A stretch of DNA of 34,705 nt from Saprospiraceae bacterium (GTDB lineage Bacteria; Bacteroidota; Bacteroidia; Chitinophagales; Saprospiraceae): positions 1 to 34,705 of the forward strand of contig JAJTER010000040.1 of the NCBI GenBank assembly GCA_021299835.1, written 5' to 3'. The notes beneath the pieces are model-generated. The model worked only from the letters and a program-made list of their open reading frames with translations. It had not been told where the DNA came from and did not search any database. Both the position numbers and the translations under genes were made by a program. Shown here one piece after another: positions 26,340 to 33,603 of the stretch; the first letter of the stretch is position 1, and every line of letters starts with the position of its first letter.

Positions 26340-26403
26340 GTTGTCCTCCAGGGTAAAAGACTAATTTGGAATGATCTTTTGCCATGGAGGACAACATTTT
26401 TAT
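26340..26403. terminator. Strong terminator hairpin between convergent genes
   Basis: GTTGTCCTCCAgGGtAAAAGA (26340-26360) pairs with TCTTTTgCCaTGGAGGACAAC (26375-26395): 21-base arms with two mismatches and a 14-base loop. The plus-strand side ends in ATTTTTAT. It lies between the tricorn gene stop and the convergent barrel gene, and can serve both. Confidence 0.85.
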
Positions 26404-26416
26404 AAACAACAACGAT

Positions 26417-27514
26417 TTATTTCTTTTTACTTATCTGAACAGAATATCGAAGGTTGATGAGGTAATCAGCAAAAGCAGCGTCTCCGTTCCTAAACTGACC
26501 TGTTAGTTTAGATGTCTCGATGTCAGTAACACTTTGGGGCCTGCTTCTTCTCACCGCAATAGGCACACTTAACTGAATATTCGTACCTCCTTTCATATAA
26601 TTTATTCCCGGCTCAAGAGAAATGATATTCCCGGGTCTCCTGAATCCTAAACTTCCGCCGAGTACATCTCTAACGGGAACGCCTTCATATCGTGCGCCAA
26701 TAATGCCGGAAAAACCCTTTTGATTACTACCCGTCATGAGCCCTGCCCGAAAACTATATTGATCGGATACAGACATGATTGATTCATTTTTTAATATCGG
26801 GTTTAACGTTTCTCTAAAAGTACGAACGCCATTCATCTCTCTTGGGTTTGAAAGATAATAACCAGTAATATAACCAGTTATACCCGAAAATATGGATTGG
26901 TAATATTGAAAATCTAAGGATATCCCAAAGCCTCCATCTCCAGGTTGTATAGATTGATCCACAGGACGAACCTCGGAACCACCATTCGGCCCCACATTGT
27001 AAAACAAATCCAATGCCTGGTAATTTCCCGTAGGTAGTTTTATAGAAAAACCAGCTGCTAAGGCATGCTTTTTTCTTCCTGGTGCTACTATCCAATAGCC
27101 AAGACCCGCCCGAATATCTCCCAGACCTCTGGAAAAGGTAGTTCTTCTCTCTTTTCGACCATGTTCGTATAAAGAAGAGCGGGTGTTAATTACAAATGGA
27201 ATATCACTGGTGAAGAATAGTCTTTCTGTTAACCCATGTTGTACACCTATATTGAAGGCACTAGTGTGGTTGATAACCTCCGTTCCATTCGCTACTCTGT
27301 CCGCCTCTTCTTCCAATCCTTTGAAATGACGAAACGATTTAAAATATCGAAAATCTCCGGAAATATTCCATGCTCCTTTTAAGCCGGCCTCAGCATGGCT
27401 GTTAGGATTTAAACACGACCCAACGCCTCTTATAGCAACACATCCCTGACCTTGTAAGGAAAAGTTCGTAAGGATTATTGAAAAAATTAAGATAAGATGT
27501 AATTTCATTTTCAA
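26417..27514 (-). CDS. Probable outer-membrane beta-barrel protein of unknown function
   Basis: A 365-residue protein with a signal peptide (start MKMKLHLILIFSIILTNFSL, cleavage near LQGQ). The mature start is GCVAIRGVGSC, two Cys ten residues apart. The rest alternates in beta fashion (GAWNISGDFRYFKSFRHFKG, FNIGVQHGLTERLFFTSDIP, NYMKGGTNIQLSVPIAVRR) and ends in YSVQISKKK. The pattern suggests a small-molecule transporter-like or structural barrel; no hard function can be given. It is divergent from the histidine kinase/regulator pair and convergent with the tricorn gene. Regulation by that pair is possible but unproven. Confidence 0.72.
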   Translation of the reverse strand: MKMKLHLILIFSIILTNFSLQGQGCVAIRGVGSCLNPNSHAEAGLKGAWNISGDFRYFKSFRHFKGLEEEADRVANGTEVINHTSAFNIGVQHGLTERLFFTSDIPFVINTRSSLYEHGRKERRTTFSRGLGDIRAGLGYWIVAPGRKKHALAAGFSIKLPTGNYQALDLFYNVGPNGGSEVRPVDQSIQPGDGGFGISLDFQYYQSIFSGITGYITGYYLSNPREMNGVRTFRETLNPILKNESIMSVSDQYSFRAGLMTGSNQKGFSGIIGARYEGVPVRDVLGGSLGFRRPGNIISLEPGINYMKGGTNIQLSVPIAVRRSRPQSVTDIETSKLTGQFRNGDAAFADYLINLRYSVQISKKK

Positions 27515-27616
27515 AGGTGATTTTATATAACAAAGGTCGGTTTTGTATCCGGATAATGAGGCTAATGAAAAACGATTAAAAGCGAATGATAGGTTAATGT
27601 TTCTTTACACTTACTC

Positions 27617-27649
27617 TTTTTGTCTTATTTTACATCATTAATAATTTTA
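27617..27649 (+). promoter_or_regulatory. Promoter of the histidine kinase/response regulator unit
   Basis: TTTTTG at 27617-27622, a 19-base spacer, then TAATTTTA at 27642-27649, one base from the TAnnTTTG consensus. Transcription would start near 27656, only about 16 bases before the TTG start codon. Confidence 0.5.
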
Positions 27650-27671
27650 ACGCAACTTAAATTAGGGTTCC

Positions 27672-28931
27672 TTGAAACGTTTTTATTTCGGTTTAATTTT
27701 GTTTAGCCTGATTGGTTTAGGGGTAGTCCAATACAGGTTTTTTATACTCAGTTTGCAATTAGCTAATGCCAGATATTCTATTCAATTAAATGAAACTTTG
27801 GGATTGGTCGGTAAGTATTTATATTTAGAAACGCCTCTGACCACGCTGGTTTCCTCAAGCTTTAAAGAAAAAATAGCTGATTATGAACCCAATAAAATGT
27901 ATAATAATGCAGCGGCGATCCAATTAGAGCAGTTTTTAAGAAAACGATTTGAAAAGGTCGGGGTAAAGGTTGATTTCGCCTTCGCATTGTATAATACGCA
28001 GGAAAATGTAGTCTTGCTCAAATCATCAAATTATGTAAATAATATCCCTCCTGATTTTTCTGAACCTCTGGACGGCTTCTTACCTTATCAATGTAATTGT
28101 CCTCTAAGCCTTTATATTCAAAACAAAAATCTGGTTCCATATTTTTTAGCTGAATCAAAAAATATTTATCTACCCGCATTAATCTTGATTTTCTTGCTGT
28201 TGATTGGCGGTATTGGTGCCTTCGTGGTCTATGAAAAAGTACAATTTCAGGCAAAATCAAAACAAGATTTTTATAACTTCCTGACTCATGAATTAAAAAC
28301 ACCCGTTTTTACTATGTCTATTGCCTCTAAATTGTTAGAAAATTATAACCTTAATGAAAAAGCCCTAGAAGCAGTTCATATTATTAAAACAGAAAATAAT
28401 AAACTTAAAATTCAAATCGAAAGAATTTTGGAAATGGTGGTCGCTGATAAATCTATGCCCCAATTGGAAAAAGTTAATATCGATCTATCCTCATTTTTCT
28501 TAAGCCTGGCAAATGATTTTTCTACCCAGATAAGCCAGGATTCATCCATCCGTTTTACTCAACAAATAGAAATATTTTCTCGTTCTATTTTAGCAGATAA
28601 ACACTATTTACAGAACGTTTTTATGAACCTTCTGGAAAATGCAAAAAAATTTAAAACAGGTACAGTGAATATTCAGCTTATCGTAAAACACGTTAATGAT
28701 GAAGTTTTTATTGATATTATTGACGATGGTTGGGGTATGGAAAATAAATTCCAAAAGTTGATTTTTAAACCTTTTTTTAGAATAAAACAGTCAGCAAATG
28801 TTCAAGGCTATGGTTTGGGTCTGAGTTATGTTAAAAAAATGATTAAGTTTCATCATGGTAAATTAATTTTGCAATCAACACTTGGAAAAGGGAGTAAATT
28901 CACAGTAATATTACCTTTAATTAAAGACTAA
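27672..28931 (+). CDS. Sensor histidine kinase
   Basis: Membrane sensor of a two-component system. TTG is the only feasible start: an in-frame TAG lies three codons upstream and the next Met is residue 77. TM1 is about 4-22 (FYFGLILFSLIGLGVVQY), an extracytoplasmic domain about 25-165 with two Cys (YQCNCPLS), and TM2 about 167-189. The HisKA motif FLTHELKTPVF has H206. The HATPase part shows NLLENAKKF, DDGWGM, FKPFFR and GYGLGLSYVKKM. The 419 residues make a compact kinase without HAMP or PAS domain. The response regulator gene follows after 4 bases. The stimulus is unknown. Confidence 0.94.
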   Translation: MKRFYFGLILFSLIGLGVVQYRFFILSLQLANARYSIQLNETLGLVGKYLYLETPLTTLVSSSFKEKIADYEPNKMYNNAAAIQLEQFLRKRFEKVGVKVDFAFALYNTQENVVLLKSSNYVNNIPPDFSEPLDGFLPYQCNCPLSLYIQNKNLVPYFLAESKNIYLPALILIFLLLIGGIGAFVVYEKVQFQAKSKQDFYNFLTHELKTPVFTMSIASKLLENYNLNEKALEAVHIIKTENNKLKIQIERILEMVVADKSMPQLEKVNIDLSSFFLSLANDFSTQISQDSSIRFTQQIEIFSRSILADKHYLQNVFMNLLENAKKFKTGTVNIQLIVKHVNDEVFIDIIDDGWGMENKFQKLIFKPFFRIKQSANVQGYGLGLSYVKKMIKFHHGKLILQSTLGKGSKFTVILPLIKD

Positions 28932-28935
28932 CTAT

Positions 28936-29631
28936 ATGATTTATAAAGTCTTATTGGTTGAAGATAATGAAAATTTAGGCTATATGCTGAAAGAATACCT
29001 GGCTATGAAAAACTTTCATATAGACTGGGTTACCTCAGGAAGTTCAGCTAAAATTTTTCTGAAAAGCAATAAACCAAATTTAATTATTATCGATGTCGGT
29101 CTTCCCGATATAGATGGTTTTCAATTGGCTCAATGGATAAAAACGGAGTGCCCTTCTTTGCCTTTCCTTTTCCTTACCGCCAGAGTGTTGAAAATTGATG
29201 TTTTAAAAGGTTTCAATTTAGGTGCAGAAGATTATATCAAAAAACCTATTGATGAGGAAGAATTAGTGATGAGAATGATGGCTATTTTAAATAGAACAAG
29301 CAAAGAACCTGTTATTCCAACTTCCAATCTAAATATTGGCTTATATCATTTTAATAAAAACACAAGAGTTTTATCTTCCCCAAATGCAGAGAGAAGATTG
29401 ACGGCCATGGAATCAAAACTATTGGTTATGCTGTCCCAAAAGATGAATCAAGTGGTGGAAAGATCCCTTTTGTTAAATGAAATATGGGGAAATGAGGACT
29501 ATTTTTCAAGAAAAAGTATGGATGTCTTCATTTCCCGTTTACGTAAGTATTTAGCTGAAGACCAAAACATCAAACTTTTAAATGTTCATAATACTGGTTT
29601 TATTTTGAATGTCGAAACCGAAATGGTTTAA
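28936..29631 (+). CDS. OmpR/PhoB-family response regulator
   Basis: Cytoplasmic transcription factor, partner of the preceding kinase. The receiver domain (1-120) has the acidic pocket VEDNEN, phospho-acceptor D53 in IIIDVGLPDIDG, the switch Thr in FLFLTARV, and K102/K103 in DYIKKPID. The C-terminal winged-helix domain (about 130-228) has RRLTAMESKLLVMLSQ, then VVERSLLLNEIWGNEDYFS and SMDVFISRLRKYL, the recognition helix. The 231 residues are typical. Its stop overlaps the stop of the convergent ABA4-like gene by 4 bases. Confidence 0.95.
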   Translation: MIYKVLLVEDNENLGYMLKEYLAMKNFHIDWVTSGSSAKIFLKSNKPNLIIIDVGLPDIDGFQLAQWIKTECPSLPFLFLTARVLKIDVLKGFNLGAEDYIKKPIDEEELVMRMMAILNRTSKEPVIPTSNLNIGLYHFNKNTRVLSSPNAERRLTAMESKLLVMLSQKMNQVVERSLLLNEIWGNEDYFSRKSMDVFISRLRKYLAEDQNIKLLNVHNTGFILNVETEMV

Positions 29632-30056
29632 TAATCAAGTAAATTCTTTTGGTGAAAATACCTTATGATTCGATACATTAGCAATCCGGCAGGCCCAAAC
29701 ATAAAGGTAAATAGAAAACAAGGTACTAAAAACACGTGTTTTATATTTGCTTTTTGGCCGTTGTCCAATATATAAAGTCCTACCATGAGATCAAAAGCTA
29801 AGTAGTGAATCCAACCAAGTAAAACAGCTTGCTCATTTTGAAATAAGGTCATTAATCCCTGTAAAGTGCTGAATTCTTTAAAATCGTCCATCTTGAAAGT
29901 GGAAAATACCATCCAGGCGTAAACCACCGATAATAGAAAAATGGTAAAGCCAAATACGATTCTTCTGGTATATTTCATATTTGGCAAAAATATAATAAAT
30001 AACCAGGTGAGTAAGGCAATTAAATTTACTGTTTGGAAGGCTTGGGTATAATTCAT
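29628..30056 (-). CDS. ABA4-like (DUF4281) membrane protein
   Basis: A 142-residue integral membrane protein with about four hydrophobic helices (7-24, 34-50, 80-97, 107-128). The family signature is VLLGWIHYLAFDLMVGLYI followed by FLVPCFLFTFMFGPAGLLMY. The plant member ABA4 is linked to neoxanthin synthesis; in bacteria the role is unknown and no carotenoid gene is near. It is the last gene of a three-gene unit, with a 4-base overlap with the DUF1835 gene and a 4-base tail overlap with the response regulator. Confidence 0.85.
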   Translation of the reverse strand: MNYTQAFQTVNLIALLTWLFIIFLPNMKYTRRIVFGFTIFLLSVVYAWMVFSTFKMDDFKEFSTLQGLMTLFQNEQAVLLGWIHYLAFDLMVGLYILDNGQKANIKHVFLVPCFLFTFMFGPAGLLMYRIIRYFHQKNLLDY

Positions 30057-30799
30057 TTTTCAGAGGTTTTGTTGTTTAAATAGGATTGATAATACTCAAA
30101 TACCTGGTTGTCGCCCATTCCAAGGTCTGGGAAGAAAATGGAAAATGCCTTGAATAGTTCCTGAAAATTACCAATGCCGCCCTGGATTAATTCTTCTACT
30201 TTTTGCTGGGCTATTCCTTTTCCTTCTTTAGGAAATAAGGCGACCCACCTATCTATAGATTCTCTAATCATCGGAAATCCTTTCGTGTTAAAGACATTTA
30301 AGTTACTTAATCCTTCAATGTCCTCATTTTTACACAGATTCCATAAGGTTATGGCTATTTTGATTTCTTCTTCTTTCAAATATACAGGTTCATACTGAGC
30401 GTTCGCTAAAAAAGTGACGGGATAATGCCCAAATGTTTCTTCGGAGGGGTAAACTGGCGGATAAATGATACCTATTTTTGATGATATTTTTTTTTGACTA
30501 ATAAAATCAAGCAAAAACCAAATATTTATTTGACAAAACAAATCAGTGCCAAACCAAAATAGAATGGTGTCCTCCTTTTTCGCCTTAGTAAGATTACCTA
30601 GGGGTAAAACGGTCTTTTTCTTATAATCGTTCAAGGAAACTTTCCAAAAATCAGCGCGTATTTTCCAAAATTCCTCTAAAAATAGGTTGGCTCCCAGAGG
30701 TCCATTTAGAAGTGCTTCATTCATGACCACCTTTTCTCCCTTTATTTGCGGGGGAAATTTATCATACAAGCACATCCCATTTAGGATATGGTATTCCAT
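30053..30799 (-). CDS. DUF1835 domain protein
   Basis: A 248-residue cytoplasmic protein of unknown function. The N-terminal HILNGMCLYDKFP and VVMNEALLNGPLGANLFLEEFWKIRADFW match the DUF1835 pattern (a Asn-Gly-x-x-hydrophobic start and GPL motif). The middle has a beta strand KKEDTILFWFGTDLFCQIN. The C-terminal half is helical and shows no motif I recognise. Its stop overlaps the start of the ABA4-like gene (ATGA), and it begins one base after the stop of the DUF1801-type gene. Confidence 0.8.
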   Translation of the reverse strand: MEYHILNGMCLYDKFPPQIKGEKVVMNEALLNGPLGANLFLEEFWKIRADFWKVSLNDYKKKTVLPLGNLTKAKKEDTILFWFGTDLFCQINIWFLLDFISQKKISSKIGIIYPPVYPSEETFGHYPVTFLANAQYEPVYLKEEEIKIAITLWNLCKNEDIEGLSNLNVFNTKGFPMIRESIDRWVALFPKEGKGIAQQKVEELIQGGIGNFQELFKAFSIFFPDLGMGDNQVFEYYQSYLNNKTSEK

Positions 30800-30800
30800 A

Positions 30801-31250
30801 TTATCTTTTTATGGTTTTTTCATAGAGGTCAATCCAATCGGAAGGGCTCATTTTCTCAATCAGTTCTCCAACGAGTTCATAAGGTATTTGTTTTTTAAAT
30901 CGTACGCAGCTCTTGCCCATATCTAATTTGGACGGTGTATGTTTTGGATATTCTGCCTGAAACCACTGAAGTAATGACGGGTCAGCATATAGACCAAAAT
31001 GATAAAACCCAATAAAATTTTTCTGAATGCCAATATTTAAAAAAGGTAATGGCAAATGTGGTGTAGAATGATAACCTGCCGGGTACATTGATTTAGGAAC
31101 TACGTAGCCAATCATGTCATAAATGATGCATTCCTCAAATCCTTCAGGTAAATGTTGAAGAATGGTTTCCCTTAATTTTATAAAGGATTCTCTTTTTTCA
31201 ATAGGAATTAATGATAAATATTCTTCCGGATTATTTGAAACAATTTTCAT
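30801..31250 (-). CDS. DUF1801/YdhG-like domain protein
   Basis: A 149-residue cytoplasmic protein with the small YdhG/DUF1801 fold. Characteristic parts are RETILQHLPEGFEECIIYDMIGYVVP, then PFLNIGIQKNFIGFYHFGLY and the positive loop LDMGKSCVRFKKQ. The reaction, if any, is unknown; relatives are linked to frataxin-like folds. It is the first gene of the unit DUF1801-DUF1835-ABA4-like, and is divergent from msrA with 66 bases between the starts. Confidence 0.82.
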   Translation of the reverse strand: MKIVSNNPEEYLSLIPIEKRESFIKLRETILQHLPEGFEECIIYDMIGYVVPKSMYPAGYHSTPHLPLPFLNIGIQKNFIGFYHFGLYADPSLLQWFQAEYPKHTPSKLDMGKSCVRFKKQIPYELVGELIEKMSPSDWIDLYEKTIKR

Positions 31251-31316
31251 TTCCCTGAGATTTTTTTTACCGTGAACCGCAGACCTTAATTTTTGTTTAA
31301 AGATAAAAATATTAAA

Positions 31317-32012
31317 ATGAAAAAATCATTGCTCCTGCTTTTCGGCGTCTTTTTAATTACTTTTAATAGTTGTGCCCAAAATGTAGGTAAAAAAGAGAAA
31401 CAAAGAGAAAAATCTCCAACAGGAGTTATGAGAATCAGTGATTATATAAAGGGTAAAAATCTGGATAACTTAAGTGTAGCAACGTTTGCAGGAGGTTGCT
31501 TTTGGTGCACAGAAGCTTCATTCGACAGACTAAATGGCGTGGTAGCTGTGATAAGTGGATATACTGGTGGTTCATTGGATTATCCAACTTATGAGGAAGT
31601 ATGTGCCGAAAATACCGGTCATGCTGAAGCGGTAAATATTTATTTCGATCCTGCCATTATTTCTTTTGAAAACTTATTAAAAGTTTTTTTTGTGGCTCAT
31701 GATCCAACTACACTAAACAGGCAAGGACCCGATAGAGGTGAAAGTTATCGCTCTGCTATTTTTTATCATGGATTAACACAAAAAGAGGCAGCAGACAAAT
31801 ATATCAATGAACTTACAGCAACTAAAAGTTTCTTTTCACCTATAGTAACTCAAGTGACAGAGGCTAAAGAATTTTGGGCGGCTGAGGAATATCACCAAAA
31901 TTATTATCCTCAAAATCCTTATCAACCTTATATTCTAAGTGTGTCTAAACCAAAAGTGGAAAAGGTTGAAAAAACCTTTTCCACTTGGCTCAAAGATAAA
32001 AGGAGCAATTAA
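31317..32012 (+). CDS. msrA: Peptide-methionine (S)-S-oxide reductase, lipoprotein form
   Basis: Repairs oxidised Met, using thiol donors. I start at ATG 31317 (MKKSLLLLFGVF), because the 8 codons before it, from a TTG, only add a polar stretch ahead of a good leader. The leader ends in FNSC (C19), so the enzyme is a lipoprotein acting outside the cytoplasm, not the usual cytosolic form. The catalytic motif GGCFWC is at 59-64 with C61 and C64. The family blocks EVCAENTGHAEAV, HDPTTLNRQGPDRGESYRSA and EYHQNYYPQNPYQPYI follow. The last 26 bases overlap a 14-base hairpin. The stop overlaps the convergent gene by 4 bases. Confidence 0.93.
   Translation: MKKSLLLLFGVFLITFNSCAQNVGKKEKQREKSPTGVMRISDYIKGKNLDNLSVATFAGGCFWCTEASFDRLNGVVAVISGYTGGSLDYPTYEEVCAENTGHAEAVNIYFDPAIISFENLLKVFFVAHDPTTLNRQGPDRGESYRSAIFYHGLTQKEAADKYINELTATKSFFSPIVTQVTEAKEFWAAEEYHQNYYPQNPYQPYILSVSKPKVEKVEKTFSTWLKDKRSN
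31954..31986 (-). terminator. Perfect hairpin in the msrA coding end, likely terminator for the converging GH109 gene
   Basis: AAGTGGAAAAGGTT (31954-31967) pairs perfectly with AACCTTTTCCACTT (31973-31986), loop 5. On the minus strand the stem is followed by TTGGTTTAG, a U-rich tail. It lies 23 bases beyond the stop of the minus-strand gene at 32009, inside the last codons of msrA. Confidence 0.6.
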
Positions 32013-33418
32013 TATGTATCGCCTAATGCAAATACAACAGGGCGTTTCATCCATCCTCCACGGGTAAAATCAGGGAATGGTTGTGGCGCACTTCCCGCAG
32101 CAATAGATTGTTCAGATAATGGCGTAATGGCCATCCATACGGCCGCATCGTACACATCAATTGGGGCTGGGTCGTTGACTTTGGCTGCTTCTACGAATGC
32201 ATGCAGTAAGAAAAAATCCATGCCTCCGTGCCCGGCACCCGTAGCTTGTGCTTCGTATTTTTTCCATAGGGGATGATCGTATTTAGCTAAATAGGTATCC
32301 GCAGCATCCCATTGGTGTGTTTTGGCACTAACGCCCTCTATGTATAATGATTTGTTAACGTCCATCCATATTCCTTTGCTTCCTTGAACGCGGAATCCTA
32401 AAGAATACGGTCTGGGTAAATTCGTATCGTGGTAAAGAGTGACCGTTTCGCCATTTGCTGTTTTGATAAGGGTAGTAACTACATCGCCTAAGGCAAATTC
32501 AACTTTTGCATTTGGATGATTTTCTCCTCCTTTAGGATGATTTACAACATAATCATGTAATCCCATAGCCTTAGACGATATGGAAGTCAGATAAAGGAAG
32601 CGATTTCCCCTGTTTATATTAAGATAATTAGCGACAGGGCCAACACCATGCGTCGGATAAAGATCTCCGTTTCGGCTGACAGAGTGTTGAGTCCTCCATT
32701 TAGCTTCACTGAAGGCATTTTCTCCAAATTCTACGCCGTTATGTGGAGCTGTTGCAGCGTTAAATTTTACATTTCTCAGGTCGTGCTGATATCCACCTTC
32801 CAGATGGATTAAATCGCCGAACATCCCTTGACGAACCATATTTAAAACGGCCATCACGTCACGTCGGTAGCAAACATTTTCAAGGAAAAATAAGTGGCTT
32901 CCCGTTTCCTCGTGGACATGAACCATTTCCCAACATTCTTCTACAGAAAATGCCCCGCATACCTCAACGCCCGTATATTTTCCTGCTTTCATGGCCGCTA
33001 TGGCCATTTTTGAATGCCATTCCCAAGGTGTTGCAATAATTACAGCATCAAGGGGGGCCTTCTTTAACATATTCAAATAATCATTTTCCCCTTTATCATA
33101 CACTTCAACCGGTTTTCCTCCTTTTTTCTCTATCAGTGATTTAGACCGTTTTATCATGTCAGGATCAATATCAGCAATAGCCGTTACCACGCAATCCTTT
33201 CTATCTAAGGCAAGGCTCAAATGCCCCTGACCTCGCAAACCCACGCCTATAAATCCAATACGCAGAGGATTTGCTTCGCTCTTAATGCTATTTCTTAATG
33301 TTGATTCCGCCGTAGCATCACCTGGGGTAGAACCTTTTAAAACACCACCTAAAGTTAATGCTGCTCCTGTGGCAGCAGCCCCACGCAAAAATGCGCGGCG
33401 ATTCCATTTTTCGCTCAT
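32009..33418 (-). CDS. Tat-exported Gfo/Idh/MocA protein, GH109-like
   Basis: NAD-dependent oxidoreductase-fold protein. The Tat signal has the twin Arg motif NRRAFLR (R7, R8) and an Ala-rich region (GAAATGAALTLGG). The Rossmann start is LRIGFIGVGLRGQGH. The blocks EVCGAFSVEECWEMV, HLFFLENVCYRRDVM and LEGGYQHDLR resemble the GH109 alpha-N-acetylgalactosaminidase group, which cleaves glycosides by transient oxidation with NAD. Tat export fits, because the cofactor-loaded fold is folded in the cytoplasm. The 469 residues are typical. A transporter gene follows upstream in the transcript direction, so both may serve amino-sugar use. An active site check was not possible. Confidence 0.87.
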   Translation of the reverse strand: MSEKWNRRAFLRGAAATGAALTLGGVLKGSTPGDATAESTLRNSIKSEANPLRIGFIGVGLRGQGHLSLALDRKDCVVTAIADIDPDMIKRSKSLIEKKGGKPVEVYDKGENDYLNMLKKAPLDAVIIATPWEWHSKMAIAAMKAGKYTGVEVCGAFSVEECWEMVHVHEETGSHLFFLENVCYRRDVMAVLNMVRQGMFGDLIHLEGGYQHDLRNVKFNAATAPHNGVEFGENAFSEAKWRTQHSVSRNGDLYPTHGVGPVANYLNINRGNRFLYLTSISSKAMGLHDYVVNHPKGGENHPNAKVEFALGDVVTTLIKTANGETVTLYHDTNLPRPYSLGFRVQGSKGIWMDVNKSLYIEGVSAKTHQWDAADTYLAKYDHPLWKKYEAQATGAGHGGMDFFLLHAFVEAAKVNDPAPIDVYDAAVWMAITPLSEQSIAAGSAPQPFPDFTRGGWMKRPVVFALGDTY

Positions 33419-33578
33419 TTGTTTGTTGATTTATCCTTTATCAACAAAATACGATAAGTTTTTTATTTAACATTATCAATCAGCTTGTTTTTTATGAAAG
33501 AAGGGGATTGTTAAAAATATTAAATTGTTTCCAGCCATTGATTATGCAACTAAATCAGCCTCGTAGCTTTCTATGCCT

Positions 33579-33595
33579 GACCCCTTTGGGGTCAC
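33579..33595. repeat. Short perfect hairpin downstream of the transporter gene
   Basis: TGACCCC-TTT-GGGGTCA: a 7-base stem with a 3-base loop, in the 185-base gap between the GH109-like gene and the MFS gene. No U run follows on either strand, so it is a poor Rho-independent terminator. The rest of this gap has an A+T-rich stretch and a dyad GTTGAT/ATCAAC (33425-33445) just before the GH109 start. Confidence 0.4.
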
Positions 33596-33603
33596 ATGTC
33601 TAT

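Noticed and set aside
33425-33445. GTTGAT/ATCAAC dyad just before the GH109-like start
   Set aside because: Only 6-base arms with a 9-base gap in A+T-rich DNA; could occur by chance, and there is no promoter to place it.
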